NCBI GenBank assembly: GCA_023251215.1
Contig: JAHEZF010000022.1
Coordinates: 1-13,491 of the forward strand
DNA from: Sphingobacteriales bacterium
GTDB taxonomy: Bacteria > Bacteroidota > Bacteroidia > Chitinophagales > Chitinophagaceae
Reading direction: 5' to 3'
Length of the DNA stretch: 13,491 bases
This document shows, piece by piece, positions 7,049 through 13,491 of the stretch. Below the pieces are notes generated by a model. The model searched no databases and was not told the DNA's origin. It saw nothing but the letters and a program-made list of their open reading frames with translations. The number at the start of each line of letters is the position of its first letter. The first letter of the stretch is position 1. The translations under genes were made by a program, and so were the position numbers.

Positions 7049-10000
7049 TCATTCTTCCTCATCAAAAGCCATGGCTTCACGGGTGCTTTGCAGCAGTTCA
7101 TATTCTTCTTTGCTGCCTACAATCATGCTTTCAAATTCTCTTAGCCCCGTACCTGCAGGTATTGGATGGCCGGTTATTACATTTTCTTTCAGGCCAAGCA
7201 TCAGATCTGTTTTACCACTGATAGCAGCCGATGACAGGACTTTTGTTGTTTCCTGGAAGGACGCTGCAGAAATCCAGCTTGGCACACCCAGCGATGCCTT
7301 GGTGATACCCAATAAAGTTGGTGATGATGTTGCGGACTTGGCGTCCCGGAACTCAACCAGTTTTTTATCATTACGACGAAGAACTGAATTTTCTTCCCTC
7401 ACTTCACGAAGGCTTACAATTTGTCCTGCCCGAAGTTTAGCGCTGTCACCGATCTCAGTTACCACTTTTTTATCAAAAATGAAATCATTCTCTTCTACAA
7501 ATTCAAACTTATCTGTAAGGTCGTCTTCAAGAAACCTGGTATCACCCGGATCAACAATATTTACTTTACGCATCATCTGGCGAACAATACATTCTATATG
7601 CTTGTCATTGATCCTTACACCCTGTAAACGGTAAACTTCCTGAATCTCATTCACAACATATTCCTGCACGGCAAACGGGCCTTTGATTGAAAGAATATCC
7701 CCCGGTGCAATCTGGCCATCAGATAACGGAGAACCAGCTTTTACAAAGTCGCCATCCTGGGCAAGGATCTGTCTTGTCAACGGGACAAGATATTTTTTCT
7801 GCACTCCATCTTTTGCTTCAATAATGATCTCACGGTTACCACGTTTTACTGCACCCATGGTCACGACACCATCAATTTCAGAAACGATGGCAGGATTGCT
7901 TGGGTTTCTTGCTTCGAACAATTCGGTAACCCGTGGAAGACCACCGGTAATGTCTCTTAGTTTACCTAAAACACGGGGTATCTTTACAATTACCTGCCCC
8001 GCTTTTACATCTTCGCCCTCTTCCAAAATTATATGGCTTCCGGTTGGCAGGTTGTAGGATTTATGTTCTTTGCCTTCTACAAGAATAGACGGGATCTTTG
8101 TTTTGTCACGGGTTTCAATGACTACTTTCTCACGGTGCCCGGTTTGTTCATCAGCTTCCTCGCGGAATGTAACACCTTCGATCACATTTTCAAATTTCAG
8201 TATCCCATTTATTTCTGCAATAATTACGTTATTGAACGGATCCCAGGTACATATCACATCTCCCTTATTTACTTTTTGGCCGTCTTTTACATTCAGTGTA
8301 GCGCCGTAGGGAATATTATTAGTAATAAGTAAACGGTCATTCTTGGTATCAATGATACGGACCTCACCGGTACGGCCAATTACGACCTGTACTTTATGAC
8401 CTTCATTATTTTCAATATACACGGTACGTAAACCATCAAACTGTACATTACCATCGAACTTGGCAGATAATGTAGATTCAACAGAAGCAGAACCGGCCAC
8501 TCCACCCACGTGGAAAGTACGAAGAGTCAGCTGTGTTCCCGGTTCACCGATTGATTGTGCAGCAATAATACCTACAGCATCACCTTTCTGGGCCAGGTTA
8601 CCTGAAGCAAGGTTCTTGCCATAACATTTCACACAAACACCTCTTTTACTTTCACAGGTAAGTACAGAACGTATCTCAACTATTTCTATTCCTGCCTCTT
8701 CAATTCTTTTTGACAGGTCAACAGTGATCTCGTCACCGGCAGCAATGATCAGTTCATCACTTATCGGATCGTAAACATCATGCAAAGAAGTTCGCCCCAT
8801 TATCCTGTCCGAAAGTGGTTCAATAATATCTTCATTATCTTTTAATGCTGAGGTTGCAATGCCACGCAGTGTTCCGCAATCCTCTTCTGTAATAACCATA
8901 TCCTGCGCCACATCTACCAACCGGCGGGTAAGATAACCGGCATCGGCGGTTTTCAAAGCTGTATCGGCAAGACCCTTACGGGCACCGTGTGTAGAAATAA
9001 AATAATCCAATACATTCAATCCTCCTTTAAAGTTGGAAAGAATCGGATTCTCGATAATCTCACTTCCTGTAGAGCCCGATTTTCTTGGTTTCGCAATCAA
9101 TCCCCTGATACCTGCCAGCTGTTTGATCTGTTGCTTGGAACCCCGGGCGCCTGAATCAAGCATCATAAAAACAGAATTGAAACCCTGTTTATCATTACTC
9201 AATTCACGAATTAATGTTTCAGTAATTCTTGTATCCACCCGGCTCCAGATATCAACAATCTGGTTATAACGTTCGTTATTGGTGATCAATCCCATGTTAT
9301 AGCTGTCCCATACTTCATTCACTTCAGCTTTTGCATTATCCAGCAATTCTTCTTTAATATCAGGAATGATCAGGTCATTAATACTGAATGACAAACCACC
9401 CTGAAAGGCTGTACGGAAACCTAATGTTTTTATATCATCCAAAAACTTTGCTGTCTTTGGAACATTGGTGATCTTGATAATATCGCCAATGATCTCACGA
9501 AGATTTTTCTTGGTGAGCAAAGCATTTACAAAGCCTACTTCATTAGGAACATGCTGGTTAAAAATTACACGGCCCACAGTGGTATCAATCAATTTATGCT
9601 CCAGCAATCCATCTGTATTACGGATGTTTGCTTTTACTTTTATCCATGCATGCATGTCAATCATGCCTTCATTATAAGCAATGATCACTTCCTCTGCAGA
9701 ATAAAATGCTTTGCCTTCGCCTCGAACTATTTCAGTGGCGGTTGACTTCTTCCCTTTTGTGATGTAGTACAGACCCAATACCATATCCTGTGAAGGGAGA
9801 GTGATGGGTGTACCATTCTGCGGGTTCAAAATGTTATGTGATGCAAGCATTAATAATTGTGCTTCCAGGATAGAGCTGTTGCTCAGGGGCACATGTACCG
9901 CCATCTGGTCGCCATCAAAGTCAGCATTGAATGCCGTACATACCAGCGGATGCAACTGGATGGCCTTGCCTTCTATCAATTTTGGCTGAAAGGCCTGGAT

Positions 10001-11341
10001 GGATAAACGGTGCAGCGTTGGTGCACGGTTTAATAAAACCGGGTGGCCTTTTAAAATATTTTCAAGTATGTCCCAAACAACGGCTTCTTTCTTATCTACA
10101 AGTTTTCTTGCAGACTTTACTGTTTTTACAATACCTCTTTCAATGAGTTTACGAATGATGAATGGCTTGAATAATTCTGCTCCCATATCTTTCGGCAAAC
10201 CACATTCATGCAATTTCAATTCAGGGCCTACTACGATAACAGAACGACCTGAATAGTCAACACGTTTACCCAATAGGTTCTGACGAAAACGACCTTGTTT
10301 ACCTTTTAATACATCACTGAGTGACTTTAATGCACGGCCACCTTCTGCTTTTACTGCGTTCGATTTCCTGGAGTTATCAAACAGGCTGTCTACCGCTTCC
10401 TGAAGCATTCGTTTTTCATTGCGAAGGATCACCTCAGGTGCTTTGATCTCCAATAATCTTTTCAAGCGGTTATTCCGGATAATAACACGACGATACAGGT
10501 CATTAAGATCAGACGAAGCAAACCGACCGCCATCCAGTGGAACCAGCGGACGCAGTTCCGGTGGTATTACCGGAATGTATTGCATTACCATCCATTCCGG
10601 ACGGTTAGTAATTCTTGTATTAGCATCACGAAAAGCTTCCACTACACTCAAACGTTTCAGAGCATCTGCTTTTCTTTGTTGCGAAGTTTCAGTAGCAGCC
10701 GTATTACGAAGATCGAATGACAATTGATCCAGGTCTATTCTCTGCAGCATATCATGGACTGCTTCAGCACCCATCTTAGCAATGAATTTATTTGGATCAT
10801 CATCCGGCAGGTACTGATTATCTTTTGGTAATGTTTCAAGTATGTCCAGGTATTCTTCCTCTGTCAGCAAGTCGCCATAATTCTGACCTTTATCAACCCG
10901 GATACCGGCCTGTATTACTACAAATCTTTCGTAGTAAACAATTGTTTCTAACTTTTTAGAGCTTACTCCTAACAGGTACCCGATTTTATTTGGCAACGAT
11001 TTGAAATACCAGATATGAACTACCGGCACAACTAATTTGATATGCCCCATTCTTTCACGGCGAACTTTCTTTTCCGTTACTTCTACACCGCAACGGTCAC
11101 AAACAATACCCTTGTAGCGGATACGTTTATACTTTCCGCAGGCACATTCATAATCTTTCACCGGGCCAAAGATCCTTTCACAAAACAGGCCGTCTCTTTC
11201 AGGTTTGTATGTACGATAGTTAATTGTTTCCGGCTTTAGCACCTCACCATAGCTTCTTTCCAGAATGGTATCCGGTGATGCCAGGCCAATTGTTATCTGG
11301 GAAAAAGCAGCTCTCGGACGATTTTCTTTTTTAATAGCCAT
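7049..11341 (-). CDS. rpoC: DNA-directed RNA polymerase subunit beta'
   Basis: RpoC forms the catalytic cleft of RNA polymerase with RpoB. The complete 1430-residue protein starts at the ATG at 11339-11341 ([13 protein letters not shown]). The first zinc site is C66, C68, C81 and C84 (CACGK, CDRCG). The catalytic NADFDGDQM motif is at residues 472-480, with the magnesium-binding aspartates 474, 476 and 478. The bridge helix runs around 729-752 ([20 protein letters not shown]) and the trigger-loop region around 800-830 ([16 protein letters not shown]). The second zinc site is C822, C896, C903 and C906, followed by [18 protein letters not shown]. After KPRKSGSTG comes an [13 protein letters not shown] segment, which I associate with Bacteroidota. 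Length and domains are normal and nothing is broken. It is separated from rpoB by an unusual repeat-bearing 250-base spacer and has no Shine-Dalgarno sequence before the start. Confidence 0.99.
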   Translation of the reverse strand: MAIKKENRPRAAFSQITIGLASPDTILERSYGEVLKPETINYRTYKPERDGLFCERIFGPVKDYECACGKYKRIRYKGIVCDRCGVEVTEKKVRRERMGHIKLVVPVVHIWYFKSLPNKIGYLLGVSSKKLETIVYYERFVVIQAGIRVDKGQNYGDLLTEEEYLDILETLPKDNQYLPDDDPNKFIAKMGAEAVHDMLQRIDLDQLSFDLRNTAATETSQQRKADALKRLSVVEAFRDANTRITNRPEWMVMQYIPVIPPELRPLVPLDGGRFASSDLNDLYRRVIIRNNRLKRLLEIKAPEVILRNEKRMLQEAVDSLFDNSRKSNAVKAEGGRALKSLSDVLKGKQGRFRQNLLGKRVDYSGRSVIVVGPELKLHECGLPKDMGAELFKPFIIRKLIERGIVKTVKSARKLVDKKEAVVWDILENILKGHPVLLNRAPTLHRLSIQAFQPKLIEGKAIQLHPLVCTAFNADFDGDQMAVHVPLSNSSILEAQLLMLASHNILNPQNGTPITLPSQDMVLGLYYITKGKKSTATEIVRGEGKAFYSAEEVIIAYNEGMIDMHAWIKVKANIRNTDGLLEHKLIDTTVGRVIFNQHVPNEVGFVNALLTKKNLREIIGDIIKITNVPKTAKFLDDIKTLGFRTAFQGGLSFSINDLIIPDIKEELLDNAKAEVNEVWDSYNMGLITNNERYNQIVDIWSRVDTRITETLIRELSNDKQGFNSVFMMLDSGARGSKQQIKQLAGIRGLIAKPRKSGSTGSEIIENPILSNFKGGLNVLDYFISTHGARKGLADTALKTADAGYLTRRLVDVAQDMVITEEDCGTLRGIATSALKDNEDIIEPLSDRIMGRTSLHDVYDPISDELIIAAGDEITVDLSKRIEEAGIEIVEIRSVLTCESKRGVCVKCYGKNLASGNLAQKGDAVGIIAAQSIGEPGTQLTLRTFHVGGVAGSASVESTLSAKFDGNVQFDGLRTVYIENNEGHKVQVVIGRTGEVRIIDTKNDRLLITNNIPYGATLNVKDGQKVNKGDVICTWDPFNNVIIAEINGILKFENVIEGVTFREEADEQTGHREKVVIETRDKTKIPSILVEGKEHKSYNLPTGSHIILEEGEDVKAGQVIVKIPRVLGKLRDITGGLPRVTELFEARNPSNPAIVSEIDGVVTMGAVKRGNREIIIEAKDGVQKKYLVPLTRQILAQDGDFVKAGSPLSDGQIAPGDILSIKGPFAVQEYVVNEIQEVYRLQGVRINDKHIECIVRQMMRKVNIVDPGDTRFLEDDLTDKFEFVEENDFIFDKKVVTEIGDSAKLRAGQIVSLREVREENSVLRRNDKKLVEFRDAKSATSSPTLLGITKASLGVPSWISAASFQETTKVLSSAAISGKTDLMLGLKENVITGHPIPAGTGLREFESMIVGSKEEYELLQSTREAMAFDEEE

Positions 11342-11366
11342 AGTACGTTTATAGTTTGTACCCCAA

Positions 11367-11378
11367 CCCCTAAAGGGG
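11367..11378. repeat. CCCCTAAAGGGG palindrome just upstream of rpoC
   Basis: Five-base arms CCCCT and AGGGG with a two-base centre lie 25 bases upstream of the rpoC start codon. In rpoBC mRNA this gives a short G+C stem with a UUUA loop close to the translation start. The core resembles the right-hand palindrome of the same spacer. Confidence 0.6.
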
Positions 11379-11431
11379 AGTTTTGAAATCCTCTTTGCGG
11401 ATGAAGTTTTAATAAATTAATTGCTGAATAG

Positions 11432-11449
11432 TCCCGATAGCTATCGGGA
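11432..11449. repeat. 18-base perfect palindrome TCCCGATAGCTATCGGGA
   Basis: All nine bases of each half are perfectly self-complementary with no spacer. From memory, this or a very similar palindrome recurs in intergenic DNA of several Bacteroidota, which would make it a dispersed repeat. That recollection was not checked. In RNA it would form a strong hairpin between rpoB and rpoC without a U tract, so pausing or RNA processing is more plausible than termination. Confidence 0.8.
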
Positions 11450-11567
11450 TACAGAACGTACAAGAGTGCGACGCAACTGAAGCTCAATAGAATTACTGTA
11501 GCTGGTCACACGAATACAATTCTACTTTTATTACTATTCAATATTTAAAGAACTATACCACCCAAAT

Positions 11568-11583
11568 TCCCCCTTAAGGGGGA
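11568..11583. repeat. 16-base perfect palindrome TCCCCCTTAAGGGGGA just after rpoB
   Basis: The palindrome starts eight bases after the rpoB stop codon (reading on the minus strand). It would give an RNA stem of six pairs, five of them G-C, with a UUAA loop, followed by AUUUGGG rather than a run of U. It could protect the 3' end of rpoB message or cause pausing. It is not a standard terminator, and full termination here would cut off rpoC. Confidence 0.75.
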
Positions 11584-11591
11584 CAGAGGGC

Positions 11592-13491
11592 TTATTCAAA
11601 CCTCAGATCCAAACCAAGACCTCTTAACTCATGTACCAATACATTAAATGATTCGGGCACACCTGCTCTTGGAATATTTTCTCCTTTCACAATGGATTCA
11701 TATGTTTTGGCACGGCCGATGATATCATCAGATTTAATGGTTAACAACTCCTGCAGGATGTTGGATGCACCAAATGCTTCCAAAGCCCACACTTCCATTT
11801 CACCAAACCTTTGACCACCGAACTGAGCCTTGCCACCCAATGGTTGTTGTGTAATTAAACTGTATGGACCAATGGAACGGGCATGCATCTTATCGTCCAC
11901 CATGTGGTGGAGTTTGATCACATAGATAACACCAACTGTAGCTTTCTGGTGGTATCGTTCTCCGGTTTCGCCGTCATATAAATAAGTGTGGCCGTACAAA
12001 GGAATTTCTGCTTTGTTACAATAATCTGCAATCTCATCTACCGTAGCGCCATCAAAAATGGGTGTGGAGAATTTGATACCGAGATTATGCCCGGCCCAGC
12101 CCAACACTGTTTCATAGATTTGTCCCAGGTTCATACGGCTTGGTACACCAAGCGGATTCAACACAATATCAACAGCAGTTCCATCTTCAAGAAAAGGCAT
12201 GTCTTCAGCCCGGACGATCTTTGCGACTATTCCTTTGTTACCATGGCGTCCCGCCATTTTATCACCCACTTTTAGCTTTCGCTTAACTGCCAGGTACACT
12301 TTAGCCAGTTTCAATACGCCGGCAGGTAATTCATCACCAATGCTGATGTTAAATTTCTCTCTTTTGTAGCGGCCCAATTCTTCGTTGAACTTGATGTTAA
12401 AATTGTGTAAGAGAGTATTGATCTGATCATCCACTTTTCTTTCAGCAGTCCATCCAAGCGGATTAATATTCTGGTAATCCAGGCCAGTCAGGTTTTTTAA
12501 AGTGAATTTAGCTCCTTTACCAATCTGGACTTCACCAAAGTTGTTGCTGACTCCGGCTGAAGTATGATCCCTTAATAAAGTAGTAAGTTTTTCCAACAAC
12601 ACTTCCATCAGGTCAGCTTCATTCTTCTCATGTATTTTTTCCAGCTTCTCAATGGAAGCCTTTTCTCTTACTTTAGCATTCTTATCTTTTTTTGCTCTTT
12701 GGAATAATTTCTTACCGATCACAACACCTTCCACACCGTTAGGAGCTTTCAGTGAAGCATCTTTTGCATCGCCAGCTTTATCACCAAAGATGGCACGCAA
12801 TAACTTTTCTTCGGGGGTTGGATCACTTTCACCTTTTGGAGTAATCTTGCCGATTAATATATCCCCTTCTTTTACCTGCGCCCCTATCCGGATAATTCCA
12901 TTTTCATCCAGGTCCTTTGTCGCTTCTTCAGAAACATTGGGAATATCCGGTGTTAGCTCTTCTTCTCCTAACTTGGTATCACGAACCTCTAATTCATATT
13001 CAGAAATATGAACAGAAGTAAACAAGTCTTCTTTCACTACTCTTTCGCTGATAACGATGGCATCCTCAAAGTTGTAACCCTTCCATGGCATGAAAGCTAC
13101 TTTCAGATTCTTACCTAATGCCAGTTCACCATTCTGGGTAGCATATCCTTCGGTCAGGAAATCGCCTTTCTTTACTTTTTGTCCTTTCCTCACAGCAGGC
13201 TTCAGGTTAATGCATGTTTCCTGGTTGGTCTTGATGAACTTGGTAAGTTTATAAATTCTCAGGTCATCTTCAAAGCTTACAAGTTTTTCTGCTTCATCAC
13301 GATCATACCGAACCTGGATCTCATTCGCATCTACAAATTCTACCAAACCATTTCCTTCTGAATGGATCTGGATTCTTGCATCTCTTGCAGCCTTTCCTTC
13401 TAAACCTGTACCCACAACAGGCACATCAGGACGGATCAACGGAACAGCCTGTCGTTGCATGTTTGATCCCATCAATGCACGATTAGCATCG
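11592..13491 (-). CDS. rpoB: DNA-directed RNA polymerase subunit beta, C-terminal half (5' end outside window)
   Basis: The frame is open from the right edge to the stop at 11592-11594, giving 632 residues, roughly the second half of a beta subunit. The visible part begins [18 protein letters not shown], a highly conserved stretch, so the internal methionine at 13475 is not the start. Other landmarks are the [20 protein letters not shown] segment, the [12 protein letters not shown] motif (about 12230-12270), whose lysines contact the nascent RNA and substrate, [14 protein letters not shown], and the C-terminal [20 protein letters not shown] and [18 protein letters not shown], which form the clamp region against RpoC. 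The rifampicin-binding cluster lies upstream of the window. rpoC follows on the same strand after 250 bases. No defect is visible in the part present. Confidence 0.98.
   Translation of the reverse strand, partial: DANRALMGSNMQRQAVPLIRPDVPVVGTGLEGKAARDARIQIHSEGNGLVEFVDANEIQVRYDRDEAEKLVSFEDDLRIYKLTKFIKTNQETCINLKPAVRKGQKVKKGDFLTEGYATQNGELALGKNLKVAFMPWKGYNFEDAIVISERVVKEDLFTSVHISEYELEVRDTKLGEEELTPDIPNVSEEATKDLDENGIIRIGAQVKEGDILIGKITPKGESDPTPEEKLLRAIFGDKAGDAKDASLKAPNGVEGVVIGKKLFQRAKKDKNAKVREKASIEKLEKIHEKNEADLMEVLLEKLTTLLRDHTSAGVSNNFGEVQIGKGAKFTLKNLTGLDYQNINPLGWTAERKVDDQINTLLHNFNIKFNEELGRYKREKFNISIGDELPAGVLKLAKVYLAVKRKLKVGDKMAGRHGNKGIVAKIVRAEDMPFLEDGTAVDIVLNPLGVPSRMNLGQIYETVLGWAGHNLGIKFSTPIFDGATVDEIADYCNKAEIPLYGHTYLYDGETGERYHQKATVGVIYVIKLHHMVDDKMHARSIGPYSLITQQPLGGKAQFGGQRFGEMEVWALEAFGASNILQELLTIKSDDIIGRAKTYESIVKGENIPRAGVPESFNVLVHELRGLGLDLRFE

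Larger units (their letters stand above)
11361..11589. repeat. Composite palindromic repeat region in the rpoB-rpoC spacer
   Basis: Nearly the whole spacer is built of symmetric DNA. The outer blocks are related to each other in inverted orientation: plus-strand ccccaacccctaaagggg at 11361-11378 and, read on the minus strand, ccctctgtcccccttaaggg within 11571-11590. Inside them are an 8-base inverted pair, tgaatagt (11425-11432) and actattca (11533-11540), and a 7-base pair, tagaatt (11488-11494) and aattcta (11518-11524). An 18-base perfect palindrome lies at 11432-11449. This nested arrangement looks like a small non-coding, MITE-like element or a cluster of dispersed repeats. No protein or RNA gene is recognisable in it. 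A 64-residue minus-strand reading frame crossing it (11293-11487) is taken as chance. Confidence 0.55.

Noticed and set aside
7071..7634. Long plus-strand open frame (187 codons) opposite the 3' end of rpoC
   Set aside because: It lies wholly antisense to a highly conserved coding region. Its composition reads as the mirror of rpoC codon usage, with no recognisable domain.
9643..9655. atgcatgcatg self-complementary run inside rpoC
   Set aside because: It encodes conserved-looking protein sequence in rpoC, and a short alternating run like this is common by chance.
11293..11487. Minus-strand reading frame of 64 codons crossing the rpoC start and the repeat region
   Set aside because: It overlaps the conserved N-terminus of rpoC in another frame and is composed mainly of palindromic repeat sequence. 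No protein family character is seen.
11342..11591. Internal promoter for rpoC in the spacer
   Set aside because: Only a one-mismatch -7 box (TAGAATTG on the minus strand) was found, without a properly spaced -33 element.

Overview
The window looks like an ordinary chromosomal core segment of a Bacteroidota bacterium, most likely of the Chitinophagaceae or a close relative. The reasons are moderate G+C, start sites without Shine-Dalgarno sequences, a Bacteroidota-type -7 promoter box (TAnnTTTG), the Bacteroidota-like character of the RpoB and RpoC proteins, and short C/G-rich palindromic repeats in spacers. The family-level placement is inference from protein character and was not tested by a search.

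Layout. At the left, two plus-strand genes overlap by one base. The first is the C-terminal part of a large protein, possibly an M1-type metallopeptidase. The second is a 308-residue GNAT/FemAB-like acyltransferase. They converge on a run of minus-strand genes, and the short convergent spacer is filled by a long AT-rich inverted repeat. All remaining genes read right to left. In transcription order they are rpoB (cut by the right edge), rpoC, an OmpH/Skp-like envelope protein, an APC-family amino acid permease, a heptose-7-phosphate kinase of the RfaE1/HldA type, an isoaspartyl peptidase/L-asparaginase, and ispD of the MEP isoprenoid pathway.

Transcription units. The rpoB-rpoC pair ends at a clear intrinsic terminator just after rpoC. 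The OmpH-like gene has a good candidate promoter after that terminator and its own terminator, so it probably forms a single-gene unit. The permease and the heptose kinase are 18 bases apart and are probably co-transcribed. The asparaginase and ispD follow with spacers of 127 and 92 bases and may be separate or read-through units. Functionally the minus-strand genes cover transcription, envelope assembly (OmpH-like protein, LPS heptose), amino acid uptake, turnover of damaged or isoaspartyl peptides, and isoprenoid synthesis. They do not form a single dedicated pathway.

The least ordinary part is the 250-base spacer between rpoB and rpoC. It holds three separate perfect or near-perfect palindromes plus nested weaker inverted repeats and resembles a small dispersed repeat element lodged inside an essential operon. 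I found no RNA genes, CRISPR arrays, transposase genes or prophage genes, and no convincing novel multi-gene system. No gene-free stretch exceeds 300 bases.
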